Of a stretch of DNA of 64,000 nucleotides, positions 33,616-46,631 are shown in pieces (the first letter of the stretch is position 1; each line of letters begins with the position of its first letter). Position numbers and translations under genes: made by a program. A model generated the notes under the pieces. The model had not been told where the DNA came from and did no database searches. It worked only from the letters and a program-made list of their open reading frames with translations. Source of the DNA: Galeopsis tetrahit (Eukaryota > Streptophyta > Magnoliopsida > Lamiales > Lamiaceae); assembly GCA_963675135.1 (NCBI GenBank), contig OY776119.1, forward strand, positions 38,687,198 to 38,751,197, read 5' to 3'.

Positions 33616-36600
33616 CTTATCTTGAAGGAATGAAGGGACCTATATAAAAAGGGTGTTTAGCAGGAGAAACATGGTACATAGACAGTGGATGTTCATCTCA
33701 CATGACAAGAACCAAAACCCTGCTGACCAACTATACAGAAAAGAAAGGCCCAAAAGTATTCTTTGGTGATAACGCGTACGGTAACACAAAAGGATATGGC
33801 ACCTTAAAGAATGGTGACATTCAGGTACATGATGTATCTTATGTAGAAGGTTTGAAGTTCAATTTACTGTCAGTATCTCATTTCGGTGACACTGGATATT
33901 CGCTAAAGTTCTCTAAAGATAATTATCACGTAAGTGATAAACGAACAAAACAAACTCTTCTAACAGGTTCTAGAAAAGGTAGTATGTATCTTGCAAATTG
34001 GAATAGTTGTCCTAAGGATACATGTCTGCTTGTAAAAAGTCTTAAAGATATCAGCTGGCTATGGCACAAACGTCTTAGCCACTTGAACTTTAAGACATTA
34101 AACAAACTAGCAAGGGAATCCTTAGTCGATGGTCTGCCTAATGATCTCTACTGTAAAGACCAGGTATGTGATGCTTGTCAACAAGGGAAGCAAACAAAGG
34201 TTTCCTTCAAAACAAAGAAGACTGCATCAACCAGCAGAGTTCTTGAACTGCTCCACATGGACCTATTTGGGCCTATCACTCTAACAACTCTAACAGGAAG
34301 GAAGTACACTCTAATTGTAGTAGATGATTACTCCAAGTACACTTGGGTTATCTTTCTATACAAGAAGAGTGAAACCCAGCAGAAGCTTCCTGAATTACTA
34401 AAAAGGATCCAAATAGAAAAGGGAGAACCTATTGTCAAAATTAGAAGTGACAAAGGCACTGAATTCATTAACTCTCATATTATTGCTTATTGTACTTCTA
34501 ATGACATTCAACATGAAACTAGTTCAGCAAGAACACCTCAACAAAATGGTGTAGCTAAAAGAAGGGTTAGAACACTTAAAGAAGCTGCAAGAACCCTTCT
34601 AGATGAGTTCTCCACTCCCAAGAAATTATGGGAAGAAGCCATTAATACAACATATCATACCCAAAACAGGTCAGATATTCACAAAATTCATGAGAAAACT
34701 CCATATGAACTATGGAAAGATAGGAAACCTAGGGTATCTTACTTTCATATAATTGCTTGTAAATGTTTCATTCACAACAATGGGAAGAGTAAATTAAATG
34801 CCTTTGATGCCAAAGCAGATGAGGGGATATTCTTAGGATACTCCTCAACTAGCAAAGCATTTGGAGTGTTTAATAAATGAACCCTTCTTGTGAAAGAAAC
34901 ACCTCATGTTGTATTTGATGAATCTTGTGAAAAGAATACAGCAAACGCAGACTCAGCAGCGGAAAAGATGAGGAGATTAATGATCAGATCTAAAGAGAAG
35001 ACAGAAGAGTTTATCGAAGTTGATGAACCCTTCTCTGAGGATCCAGAAGAAGACAAACCTCATCGACCTGTTACCAGATCACAAACTCAAGCTGAACAGC
35101 CAACTCCTAGACAAGATGCTCCAATTCCAAATTCTAGGGGGAATGATCTGTTCGACACTTAAGATACAGATGATGATCGAGAAAATCCAGTCAACTCTCC
35201 TGATAACACTAGAACAAATGAGGATCCTAACTCATCTGGTGTCAATACACCTGTAAGGAATACATGGAAGTCTAATCATCCATCTACCCTCATCCTAGGA
35301 GGAGCAGACTCAGGTGTCAAGACCAGAAGACAGTTAAATTAGAATCCTCAGACCTCTATGTTCTGTTGGTGTGCCTTTTTGTCCAACACAAAAATAGTTG
35401 ACATAGAAGAAGCAATGAAGGATAGCAACTGGATCACAGCCATGCAAGAAGAATTGAATCAGTGCACACGAAATGAAGTGTGGGAACTAGTAGATCGTCC
35501 TAAACACCACAATGTAGTTGGAACAAAGTGGGTGTTCAGGAACAAGGCTAGATTGGTAGCTAAAGGTTACTCACAATCCGAAGGAATTGATTACGATGAA
35601 ACCTTTGCCCCAGTCGCCAGACTAGTAGCCATTAGGCTATTTCTAGCTTATGCTTCATATATGGGTTTCAAGGTATGTCAAATGGATGTCAAGAGTGCAT
35701 TTCTGAATGAAATACTTGTGGAAGAAGTGTATGTAGAACAGCCTCCAGGCTTTGAAAAAGGAGATCAAGTATATCGACTGAAGAAAGCCCTCTACGGCCT
35801 GAAGCAAGCACCAAGAGCTTGGTATGACACTCTGGCACAATTCCTTCTTGACAATGGGTATACCAAAGGAAAAGTGGATAGAACATTGTTTAGAATTCAA
35901 GAAGGAAATGATATCCTAATGGTGCAAATATATGTGGATGATATTATATTTGGATCGCCCAATCAAGAGATGTGCAAGAAGTTCTCTGAACTAATGCAAG
36001 GAAAATTTGAAATGGGTATGATGGGTGAAATGAACTATTTCCTAGGACTTCAAGTAAAGCAGAGTCCATAAGGGATTTTCAAAAATCAATCCAAGTATAC
36101 CAAAAGTCTATTGGAAAGATTCAAAGCTTAACAAAGCAAGACTGCAAGAATTCCAATGATGACATCCTTCAAGATGGAACTAGATGAGTCTGGAAAAGTA
36201 ATCGACCATTCTGAATACAAAGCACTAATTGGATCTCTCCTATACCTTACAACCAGCAGACCAGACATAACCTTTGTTGTATGTGTATGTGCCAGATTTC
36301 AAGCCAATCCAAAGCAAAGTCATCTAGAAGCAGCAAAGAAGATCCTAAAATATCTAAAAGGAACAGTTAATTTAGGACTGTGGTACCCTGCTGATGACAA
36401 TATAGAATTAAGTGGATATTCTGATTCTGACTATGGTGGATGCAGAATATATAGAAAATCCACATTAGGAACCTGTCAATTTCAAGGCAACAAGTTGATA
36501 TCTTGGTTCTCTAAGAAATAAACATCTGTTGCAACTAGGGTTGGCAATGGGGTGGGTAAAAACCTGAACCCGTATAAAACCGGCCCGTACGGGACGGGTA

Positions 36601-37579
36601 AATACCCGGTCAAATGGGTCCCGGGGCAGGTAAATACCCGGTCAATGAATACCCGCTGGGTATGGGACGGGTAATTGGATTGCATATACCCGACCCGACC
36701 CCGACCCGTATATATATATATATATATAATATTAATTTATTAATTCTCCCCTCTCCATTGGTAAGACATCTAACAATTCTAACTAATTAGATTATATAGA
36801 GTGGTTGTAGGATTTAGTGATTTACTGTACTTTATTTTTGTCGATTTAGGATGGCTTCAAAAATTGGAGCCGATTTACTCTATTTTCAAAAAAGACTTAG
36901 ATCCTTAGATTATTTATTTATTTTGTGATTAGTTGTTTATGAGTTATAACTTTATGTTATATTTAAAATTTTATGTTTTATTTGATGTTGGAATTGATTT
37001 TACTGTAGTTTTAAGAGTTGATTTTAATGTGTTATTTTATTTAAATAAATAGATTTTTAAAAAAAGAGGTGGCGGGGAGGGTTTACCCGCCGGGTTCACG
37101 GGACAAAACGGGGTGGGTTTTGGCGGGTATTGAGACGGGGCGGGGCGGGTAACGGGTCTAAAAAATTTTGGCGGGGCGGGTCCTGGGAAAGGCCAAACCC
37201 GTCCCATACCTGCCCCGTTGCCAACCCTAGTTGCAACCTCCACAACTGAAGCAGAGTATATGGCAGCTGGTCGCTGTTGCAGTCAGCTACTTTAGCTGGT
37301 TCAACAACTAAAAGACTACAACATAGATGCGAGAGAAGTTCCCATCTATTGTGATAGTAGCAGTGCTATAGCCATTACTCAAAATCCAGTCCTCCACACA
37401 AGATGCAAGCATGTTGATATCAGACACCATTTCATAAGAGATCATCTTGAAAAGAAGGACATAAAGATGGAGAAAATTCACACAGATATCCAAAGAGCAG
37501 ATATCTTAACTAAGCATCTAGCTGAAGAGAGATTCAAGAGTCTATGCTACAGCCTAGGACTACTTGATCCATCCTTCTG
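33616..37579 (+). pseudogene. Sirevirus-like pol: PR, IN, RT, RNase H, split by hAT
   Basis: The protease site TWYIDSGCSSHMTR lies near 33669 and keeps D-S-G. Integrase 33702-34880: HHCC finger (WHKRLSHLNFKTL ... CDACQQGK), core HMDLFGPI, DDYSKYTW, RSDKGTEFI, TPQQNGVAKRRVRT. A linker follows in 34890-35160. RT 35358-36071: KARLVAKGYSQ, QMDVKSAFLN, LYGLKQAPRAWYD, YVDDIIFGS; a stop (TAA) at about 36069. RNase H 36156-36521 (GSLLYLTTSRPDI, GYSDSDYGG) is cut by the hAT element and resumes at 37238 (STTEAEYMAAGRC, PIYCDSSSAI), ending at 37579. No single complete polyprotein remains. Confidence 0.8.
36536..37229. mobile_element. hAT-type non-autonomous element in RNase H, TSD GTTGCAAC
   Basis: Termini TAGGGTTGGCAATGGGG and CCCCGTTGCCAACCCTA are 17-bp perfect inverted repeats, flanked by the 8-bp duplication GTTGCAAC (36528-36535 and 37230-37237). 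The interior is GGGT/CCCG-rich near the ends and AT-rich in the middle, with a (TA)n tract near 36710. The surrounding coding sequence rejoins in frame across one TSD copy. The design is similar to 10801-11440 but not the same sequence. Confidence 0.9.
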
Positions 37580-37799
37580 AAGAACAGAAATCAACTGAGA
37601 TAATCTCAGCTGATACAACTGCAGCAGGCCAGAAGGAAAGAGAATCAGATGAAGTGAATAGACACCCTCATCATCAGGCAAGTTAATCCCGATGAAGACA
37701 AATAAAGCTGAGGGAAAACCATAGAGTTACTCAATCAAGGGGGAATCCATGATACCTTAAAAATCCTTGATGAAAACACTCTATATGTATGCTTTACTT

Positions 37800-37839
<40 letters not shown>

Positions 37840-39415
37840 AACAAAGTTAGTTGAAAAATGTATTCAAATAATGTTGCATATATGTATATGTATAAAGAGA
37901 GAATATTATTTATAAAGTAATCTGTCTTTATACATAAATATAGTATATTGTTGGGAAATACTAGGTTGGATTAATACACCAACTTAGCCGACTGAATAGT
38001 AGACACATTGAGTACGGACTTCAAATAACTCATGTTCAATTTTCTAAATTCTGCATTCCATAAGATAAAGTCTGAGCATCTTTAAATCTGGACCCTCAGA
38101 TCAAGAATCTCATTGTTGATCTTGAGAAGTAACCTTTTTAGAAACTCAGACCTATCACCTCATAAATACTTGTCGTTTTACTCCCCACTATCTCATCTCT
38201 GCCTCTATAAAAGGAACTACCTATGAGATTACTTGAAGAAACACACATCCTTAATACTTATCTTTTTTAGGTATGGAGAAAATTGCAAGGAAAGATGGCA
38301 TGGATATCACTCCTCAACCAAAGTCATGGGTGAAAGCAATGAAAATATGTCCAGCAGACGGAGATATCAAGACCAAGCATACTTGGCTCACCCAACATAA
38401 GTATGCGCTAAAGAGAAAAGAAAGAAGAGGAAGTTACGTTAAAGAGAAAAGAAAGAAGAGGTGCAAGAGACAAGGTGTTAAGCTAACAGAGCTTCTTCTC
38501 CGGGGAAGCCTTGTCAAGACAAATCAGGAAGACACCCCTCCTTATTTTTCTCTTAGGCTCTCCATTGAAGCACCTTCCCTTCTCCTTCCTCCTACGAGAG
38601 AGGAAGTTGAGGCGAAGAAATTCAACAAGAGCACATTAGATGCTACATCCCATCTAATGCAAAAGATAACTTATGCCAGTGGAAAGTCATCTAGGCTGTC
38701 CAGCTTCATATGGCTAAGAAGGTTCCACATGATTAAGAGGGAATCAAAACAAGATTCAGAAAACTAGAAGTTACAACAGGCTAAAAAGGCTCAGAGGTTT
38801 TACTCAGTTGATCAGAAGACTTTCACAACTGACCAGCAGACTTTCTCAGCTGATCAGATGACCTACTCAGTTGATTAGACGACATACCCTGCTGATCAGA
38901 CGACTTACCCTGCTGATCAGACTACTTCTACCTAGCTATCTTGAAGATTAGATTGATTACATAAATTACTCATTCTAGATTTCATTCTGAATGTATTTAT
39001 GGAAAAAGGCTATATAAGGAATGTATGTTACTTATATAAAAACGGCCTTAATTGATTGAAAATTACTACAACTATCAAAATTTAGTCACAACGACTATTT
39101 TTGGTAATGATGTCATTTGCTCTCAATTACAAGCTGCAGACGAATCAGTAATCGACACATGGCAAATTGAGCCGGCAAAATTAATTTTGATGGGCTGAAG
39201 GTGAAAAGCCCCGCCTCGATTGTTACCCCTCTAAGCCCTAATCTGAGTCGTTGGAACGAAGCAATTAATCAACCCTTTTGAAAATCCTGAGAGTATAAAT
39301 TGCACTTAAGTCCTCATTGCAAACCCTTCGCTTTCAAAAATTCACAAGCTCGATAAATCTCTTACTGAAAACCAATCCAATTCTCTACAAGTTCTATTTC
39401 TCTCACAAACTCAGA
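37580..39415 (+). other. Spacer between pol and envelope-like ORF
   Basis: It holds a (TA)n microsatellite at about 37800-37837 and a Lys/Arg-rich frame at 38273-38767 (164 codons, motif KRKKRCKRQGVKL) with no recognisable domain. A cluster of GCTGATCAG-type short repeats (38800-38930) precedes an AT-rich stretch. The frame may be a relic of a Sirevirus accessory ORF; nothing supports a function. Confidence 0.45.
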
Positions 39416-42400
39416 ATGGGTGTTATCGAAATCTATGATGAGAAGACCAAGATCACCGGAACGCTTGATGCTGCTAAGTGGTCGAAACAGGGCATGGTTT
39501 TTACTGAGAATGCTCTGTACTTCAAAGTTCGACACACAAAAGGTAACAAAGAAATACTTGTTCGCTGTATCAACCTAAACCTTCATGAATTTCTTAAAGC
39601 AGCACCAGCAAATGTGTATGAGCAAAATGTATTGGCTTTCTATTCGAAAGCAGTGTTAAGGGGCTCATATGTAGAAAAGTTATGTTGGTGGTCATAGAGT
39701 AAAGATCACCAGAGAAGTACTTAGGGATGTTTTCGATCTGCCTAGTGGAAAGATCAATATATCGACCTACATAATGGAGAAGGAGAAACAATATATTCAG
39801 ATGTTCACTGGTGGAAGGATCAAAGCAAAGGATGCTTCTGGTGTTCGAAAACCACAACTGGATGAGAAGTTTCAAACCTTGCTGGATATAGCAGGAAAAA
39901 TGTTGTTGGGAAACACCATTCAGTCAAGATGCAGTCTCCACAATGAAAGTACGAGTTATGGCTGCAATCTGGGATCAGATTGATGGAGACTGGCAAGGTT
40001 TCTTCTTGGAAAGACTTGCTCTAGAAGCAAATAAGGTCTCCTTGGACATAAAGAATAAGGAGTGGATAGTCACATCCACTGTCAGCTTTGTTAACAAGTT
40101 GAGCATCATACTTCCAGATGTCCTTCCCAAGAATCATGAATGGGGAACAGCCAATAAGTTTCATTCTTCCAAATGGTATCTGAAGAAGGAAGCCATTGCT
40201 GAGGCAGCAAGGTAAAAGGAAGAAAGGAAGAAGTTAGGTGAAGCATCAAAGGCAGATGCAGCCAACCTAGAGGCAGAAGACGAGGAAATGGTGCATGATC
40301 AGACTGAATCTGCTGAAGAAAGGGTGGAAGATACAGAGAAGGCAGCCCCTCAGAAGGTTGCTAATGATAACGATGATAACCAGACTCTAGCTCAAAGGAG
40401 GATGCTGATCAGGTCTAGGCTCATCTCCCCTTCTAATTCACATGCTACCCCTACTGCATCTCCTCTGAAAATGGCAAGAACCTCAACACTTTCTACCTCA
40501 ATTTCTCCTTCCAAACTATCTAAGAGTCTAAATGGAAAGAGAAGTACATCTAATCTCACCAAGAAGTCCAAGAAATCTAGGCTTCCCACTCTTATGAACA
40601 TAGCTCCCATCTCAGCCTTTAACCCCACTGAACCTATAAACCCTTCTGACCCCACAAACACTACTGCCCAAACCTCTGCTGCTACTCACACAGCAGAGGA
40701 ACCAATCCAGAAAACCCAGCCTTCTGACCCTAATATCTCTTCAATCCCCGAGAAGGTAGCACCAGAAGACACACCCCAACCTCAATCTAAGTACAAGATG
40801 GTCAACTATCCCATGTGTACTCGAGAGAAGATGATGAGATTAAGGATAGCTAATCTGTTGAAAACTACTGTGCCGGGAGTTGATGAGAATTCGATCCAGT
40901 TTGAGCAAGTGCTCTGAATTTGTACCTGGATCGAGCTTAGAAGAGATGATGTAGATGACCTTGCAGAGGTCATGGAAGGAATGGGAGGTTTAGCTCATTT
41001 CCTTGATTGGGAAATGGAGCAGAAGGAAGTTGCTCAAGTGAAGTCATTCACTGAACTGTTGCCCGAGGACGCACTGGCTCGAGTTTGTGATAGGATTCTA
41101 GAAATCACACCTACCACAACCTCCCAGTCCACTGATGAGGATCTAATAGTTCCAGCACCAGAGTACACCCTAGTCTCTGATAAAACTCAAGTCCAGCTGA
41201 AGACAGCTGACACTATGCTGGGAAATGATTTAACCCAATCAAACGATCCAACAAGTCAGGTACCTGCCTTGGTATCAGCTGAGCCATCACAACTCCAGGT
41301 CTCAGTGGCTTAGGGACTCAAGAGTTTGGATCAGTCAGCTGCTGAAGCTGAGGTAGAAGGGGTAGAGAAGAAGGTACTGAAGATTCTAGCTTATTTCAGG
41401 GCAAGAAATGAGTTCGAGGATTTCATTTCTCAGCCTACTCAACGAGAAAGGAGTCTATTTTCTCGCCTAGTAGATGAGACAACAACCTTTCTGGATGAAG
41501 GTCATCTCACTGTAGAAGAGAAATGATGTGCACTGGTAGTATTCAGGCCAAACCCATTTCAGATGGGACCAAAGATCTCTCAAGGTAGCCCTTCATCCTC
41601 AACCTCGTTTATTGATATTAGAGCAGATGTGTGTGCTCAAGTACGGGAAGCAATAGACAAGCACTTTGAGAAAGGGCTAGGCATGCAGCTGGCAAGATAT
41701 ATTGATCGAGCGGCTCAGGATTAGAGGACTCGTCTGACTAACCAAATTTATGACATTGATGACAAATTTGGTGAGGCACTGCACAATAAGATAGATGAGT
41801 ATCTCAACAGTGAAATGAAAAAGACAGCAGACATAGCCAAAATGTTTGCTGAACTCTACTCCAATGAGACATCCCGAATGGAAAATATCTACAAGTCTAG
41901 GCTCGAAGATGCTGAATCCAAGGCTTCACAAGGACAAGCCCTACTCAAAACGGCAGCTGAAGAAAATGAGAAACTCTCAGCACAGGTGAAGCAGACAACT
42001 GATAAACGGGAACTCCTAACATCTCATCTAGAAAAAGCATCTGCTCCTGCTTCTCATTCTCAAATTCTGGAGCACAGCATTACCCAACTGTGTCATGTCA
42101 ACAGAGTAAATGCCATGGCTCTCAAGCAAACTCTCCAGGTTGAAATTCTAAATGCCATGAAATCTTTTACGGCTGCTCTTGCTGAAGCCAAAAAGGGGGA
42201 CGATGTGTTGATAAACGCTCTGGAGAAGTCTACTGCCCAGAAAGCTGAGCTAGTTGTACCTCAAGATGATTTAATTTGACTGAAACCTTGGTAGGTTTGA
42301 AAAGAAAAATCAAGAACAGAAAAGGAAAGGAAGTTGTTCAAGATGAGGCCCAAGGTGCTACCAAGCTACAAATCACTGCTACAGAAGAGTCAACTCCAGA

Positions 42401-42942
42401 CAGGAGAATGACAAGAAAAAGAAAGGCAACTGAAGCCTCAGCAGAGCCTACGGCAGAAGAGAAAGAAGCTCAAGAGCTGAAGAAAAGAAAGCTTCAAGAA
42501 GCTCAAGAGCTCAAACAGAAGAAACTAAACGATGCGAAGCCTGTTAAGAATAAATTTGAGAGAAAATTGGCCAAGATCAAGAAAGCACTAAAGGAAAAGG
42601 AAAGAGAAGAAAGTGCTCAGATTACAGACAACACCTATGTGGATATGCTGGTACTTCTAGAAGAGCTACCAAGATGGTACCCACTGAAGAAGAAATGGCA
42701 GCTAGCTCACCACATAGTTAGAAAATTTGGCCCCCTCTCCACCTAAGAAGAAGAGCTACTTCAATTTTCGCAATTCATGGAATTTGAAGATGAAGTACTC
42801 TAGACAGAAACAGTGAAATCAGTTAATGCTCTAGGCTACAGAATTCTAACTCCCGAAGATCCTGTCTGGGAACCTCCCACTCTGGAATCTGGAAGAACAG
42901 ACATGGCTGAAGTCAAGAGAATTCTGGAAAGAATCTACATTT
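39416..42942 (+). pseudogene. Envelope-like third ORF of the Sirevirus-like element
   Basis: Start ATG at 39416 (MGVIEIYDEKTKITG). The first part (39416-40215) keeps motifs VLRDVFDLPSGK and WQGFFLERLALEANKVSL in shifting frames; its position and composition parallel 777-1430 in the first element. 40288-40917 is Ser/Thr/Pro-rich and ends YPMCTREKMMRLRIANLL. 40918-41313 has ICTWIELRRDD and EGMGGLAHFLDWEMEQKE, closely matching the 650-aa ORF at 19807-21759. 41815-42279 is coiled coil; 42276-42746 is Lys/Glu-rich and ends LKKKWQLAHHIVRKFGP. At least seven breaks. Function unknown; no membrane anchor was seen. Confidence 0.65.
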
Positions 42943-43217
42943 AAGAAAATGTTACAGACCTACAGCACATGGAAGAAATCCACACATGTCTGTAACTTGC
43001 CTACCGCATCTGAAGATCTGATGAAGACTACTCAAGAAGCTCAAGGAAATTGACACTTGTAATCTTTAATCTCTAAACATATTATATACAAGTAATATTT
43101 CTTTTGACTTACAAGACAAACTCTCATTGTCTTCATCAGAACCATTATGTGATAAGTTATAAACTCTTATCCTCTGTAATACATAGGAGCATTTATCAAG
43201 ATAGTTTTGGCTTCATC

Positions 43218-43231
43218 AAAAAGGGGGAAAT
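43218..43231 (+). other. Polypurine tract
   Basis: AAAAAGGGGGAAAT directly before the 3' LTR start TGTTGGGATAT. It is identical in form to the tract of the non-autonomous element at 19607-19620, supporting a shared replication origin signal. Confidence 0.85.
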
Positions 43232-44034
43232 TGTTGGGATATAAATTCACCCTAAGCCTCCCCATGTGATAGGGTCAACTGATATTGTATAGATCAGCTC
43301 AGTTCTTACTCTAGTCATGTGTGATCAGCTGTATGTATCTCAGCTGATAACACGGTCCCAGCTTAATTACATGTGCAAACTCAAGAGATGAAGAGAAGAA
43401 GACCTGAAGACTAGAAGACCCTTGAAGAACAGCTAAGTGAGGTGCTTGTATACCTACTTAGCTAATAATGTCCAAGACGAAGATGGCCAAAATCAACACA
43501 ACTATTGCCCAGATCAGAAGAGTAATACTCATCTAATTATAGAAGATAGATAATACCTGGCCAGAAGATCTCATCAGGCGACAAATAACTAAATCAGCAG
43601 ACTAGATGTTTCGTCCAAGGACAAGATTCCAAGTCATCTTACAACGTTCAAAAGAAGACTTACCATACATAGAAGATTGACGAAGATTCCAGAATTGAAG
43701 CAATCAAGATCAAATCAACTGGAATCAAGGGATCAACATTAAACAAGGAAAGATTGCCAACGGCTAGTTGTTCTAATCTTCCCTATAAATACAAGAACAT
43801 GAGGAAGAACAAAGTACGAAAATACTACGCAAGAATTCTTAAGCTATAGTCAAGCAAGCAAGCTAAAGACAACACCCTATCAGAATACTATAGTCATCTG
43901 GACCAGCAGACTTGTAGTCCAGCTGACTTAGTAAATCAGAAGAGTCCCGACACTTTTACTCGAAAAGTTTTAAAGTCTATTAATCCCTCCCCTCTAGACT
44001 TTAATCCCATTCACTACTCGTTCAGGGACCAACA
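43232..44034 (+). repeat. 3' LTR (803 bp), internally deleted
   Basis: It begins TGTTGGGATATAAATTCACC and ends TTCAGGGACCAACA. It matches the 5' LTR but lacks the about 620-bp central block between CAAGCTAAAG and ACAACACCCTA. TSD ACGAG follows. Confidence 0.85.
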
Positions 44035-44039
44035 ACGAG

Positions 44040-45541
44040 AGATAAAGAATTTTCGGGAAGAAGGGTCAAAGCACGTATATGCATGATGCTGAATGTAGTA
44101 GCCTAGAAAAACACATGGACGTGAGCGAGGAGCTAATTTAGAGGTTGCGTAGGGACGTAGCCAAGGAAAGAAAAGACATCCAAATTGACGAAGAGCGGAG
44201 TAAGTTGGCTCATGGCCAAAAAGTGCAAAATAAGGGGTTAATTTGTGGAGGAGGGAAGAAGGAAGCCGATTAATGAGAAAAATTGTCATGTGAAAGACAT
44301 GGGGCCAAAAGGAAAGTGGGACAGAAGCATGATGTAAGAGGGTGCGAGCCGTGTCGACGATGTGGCAATGCCGACGTTCTGAGACGCCATTGTGTTCGGA
44401 GGTATGAGGGGGCGTAATTTTAGGTACAATACCTAGGGAGTCAAGGTGAGATTTTAGTGCAATATATTCACCGCCGCCATCTGTGTACAACGTGTTAAGA
44501 GAATGATTAAACTGCTTTTCCACACCACGAACAAAAACAGGAAATATAGTGGCACCATCATATTTTAAACGCATGGGATAGAACCAAATATGCTTTGTAA
44601 AATGATCAACAAAAATTACGTAATACCGAAATCCATTAAAAGATTTAACAGGACCGGGCCCCCAAACATCAGAGTAAACAACATCCAAGGGAGCCCGACT
44701 ATGAACAGTAGAAATACCAAAGGGTAGTTTATGAGATTTATTACTAAGACACGACGAGCAAGAGAAAGAACGAGCGATGAGTGTTGGTGCTCGACGGACG
44801 GTTGGATCGGGTAGCTGCAGTGTCATTGACGATTGGGGTAGGGTTAGGTGGTGTTATTTCTGAGTCACGCAAGTATGTCTCGTGGTCGATCAGTTTGTCA
44901 AAGAGTTCTTCGAAGGGAACCGTAGTATCGCGTGTTCGAAGGGCCGCGATGACCTCCTTGTACGCAGGGCCAAGACCTCTCGTACAATAAATTAGCAGAT
45001 CTTCATCAGACGGAGGAGCTCCAAGAGTAGCGAGCTCGTCAGAAACAACTTTGATTTTTAGAAGGAAGTCTGAGACAGGAAGGGTGCCTCTGTTAAGAGA
45101 CGATAGTTTATCCTTCAAGTGAATTACGTGAAACGTGGATCTTTTGTAAAACACACGATGGAGATAACTCCATGCATTATGCGCATTGATCGCCGTGCCA
45201 AATAAAGAGATAATGGGCTCCGTGATCGACGCAATCAGAGCCTGCAAGATCAATTGATCTTGGCGCAGCCAATGAACGAACGCAGGATTCGACACTGTAC
45301 TGGTGCCTTGAGTAATAGTTTCGGTTGGAGGGGGCGATGACCCATCGAGATACCCCATGAGTTCCAATCCGAAGAACAATGACGTGAACTGAAGTTTCCA
45401 CAAGACATAGTTGGTGGGGGTTAAACGAAGGGGAAGTTGTGTGAGAGCTTTGAGTTGGACAAGAGGAGGAAGAGTGGGTGGATTTTGGGGGTGGGTAGTG
45501 GTGGCTTCGGTGGTGGCTCTAGTTTTCTCAATTGTGGACAT
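44040..45541 (-). pseudogene. copia III gag and integrase, internally deleted
   Basis: From ATG at 45541 (MSTIEKTRA) a copia gag is readable to about 44760: LRLTPTNYVLWKLQF, FVHWLRQDQLILQALIASI, SPPPTETITQ and LKDKLSSLNRGTLPVSDFL. The C-terminal knuckle, protease and integrase finger start are deleted, and the frame shifts into 44826-44014: CSSCLSNKSHKLPF, VYSDVWGP, VDHFTKHIW, TDGGGEY and EHNGVSERRH (DDE core). It ends FISR at the ACGAG duplication and continues at 29520-29295. Confidence 0.8.
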
Positions 45542-45603
45542 GGTGAGAATGGGCAGATTGAGAGACAAGGGTGAGGGTGTAGGATCTTACAAGGCTGATA
45601 CCA

Positions 45604-45735
45604 TATAGAACATATAATTGTGTGTCACACTTTTGTTTATTGTTCACATATATATATATATATACAAGTTTACAGGAATATTCTAGATCCTAAGAATATG
45701 GAAAATACAATATTTAAAAATATGGAAACTAAATC
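45604..45735 (-). repeat. Presumed 5' LTR of copia III
   Basis: On the minus strand the LTR-like text (TAGAATATTCCTGTAAAC, a TA tract at 45650-45662, TATGTTCTATA) runs straight into TGGTATCAGCC (45603-45593), a mutated tRNA-Met primer-binding site 50-60 bp before the gag ATG. The outer end is not sharply defined because it abuts another decayed copia. Confidence 0.5.
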
Positions 45736-46631
45736 AATTCTTTGACTAAGTTGGTGCCGTATCTTGAGTTGATTTGTGCAAATCTTCAACCTCGGATATG
45801 ATATTATCATCATCACTATTAGTATCAACAACATGACAATGACATCTTTCAAATATGCCATTATGTTCAGGAGTGTGAGGAGCACTAGTTAGGTGAGTTA
45901 TGCCATGGGTTTGTAAAAATGGGCGGAGAGCGATGAATTCACCCCCATTGTCAGTGTAAAGGGTTTTGATATATTTGTTAAATGTTTTCAACTAAGGTTT
46001 TATATGTGGTGAATGTGGTAAGGACGTCAGATTTTCGTTGAATAAGGTATATCCACATGTATTCGCTATAGATGGTGTCTAGTGGGTGATGTGAAACTAT
46101 GCTACTATCAGTAAATGACAATTTATGACTCTTGATACAAATTACAAGAATTCCAATTAAACGATGTTGAACGAGTATACAATAATGGTTTAGTGTTTAG
46201 TATAGAAGAAATAATTTTAGAGGAAGGATGGCCAAGTCGGGCATGCAATATTATTAGGGGTTGTCGGGTGGATATGAGAGTGGTCGGTTTAGGATGAAGT
46301 GGAAGGGTTTAGGGTTTAGGATCCCCAACAATTACTTCGTCAGAACCATCGTATGGTGAGTGTAGACAAAGATTCTGAATATTTGTGGTAACATGGTAGG
46401 TAGCCTCTGAGTCAAGAATCCAATTTAGGGTCTGCTGAGTCAACTCGGCCAAGTTAACCGAGTGAGATGTGTGAGTGGAGCGTTGATTGGGCAATTTAGG
46501 TATTTGAAGACTAGGGTAATTCTTCAATTGGGGAGAGTATGTATACTCCGTGCACCGCTTCGTCGTGTGCCGAGGAGTGTGGCACTGGCCAAGATAAGGT
46601 TTCTGGCCGACGATGGACGCGGCTTGATTTC
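45736..46631 (-). pseudogene. copia VII protease-integrase remnant (left part)
   Basis: Minus-strand pieces: 46631-46309 has a damaged gag knuckle followed by the protease-site context NWILDSEATYHVTT (DSE for DSG). 45991-45746 has integrase motifs KTLYTDNGGEFIAL and HTPEHNGIFERCHCH, then breaks off. It is interrupted at 46631 by the element with TSD ATTTC; gag continues at 52935-53711. Confidence 0.65.

Larger units (their letters stand above)
29521..44034 (+). mobile_element. Sirevirus-like LTR retrotransposon (14.5 kb), TSD ACGAG
   Basis: 5' LTR 29521-31003, primer-binding site 31006-31018, gag, protease, integrase, RT, RNase H, a long envelope-like region, polypurine tract 43218-43231, 3' LTR 43232-44034. 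Flanking duplication ACGAG at 29516-29520 and 44035-44039. Gag-PR-IN-RT-RH order is copia; the extra ORF between pol and 3' LTR fits the Sirevirus group. All ORFs carry stops or frameshifts, and an hAT element (36536-37229) splits RNase H, so it is dead. It sits in a minus-strand copia. Confidence 0.9.

Noticed and set aside
38273..38767. Host gene for a basic nuclear protein
   Set aside because: It lies inside the Sirevirus-like element between pol and the third ORF; no domain recognised, so left as spacer.
39416..42942. True retroviral envelope gene
   Set aside because: No signal peptide, membrane anchor or cleavage motif seen; only the position after pol suggests the name.
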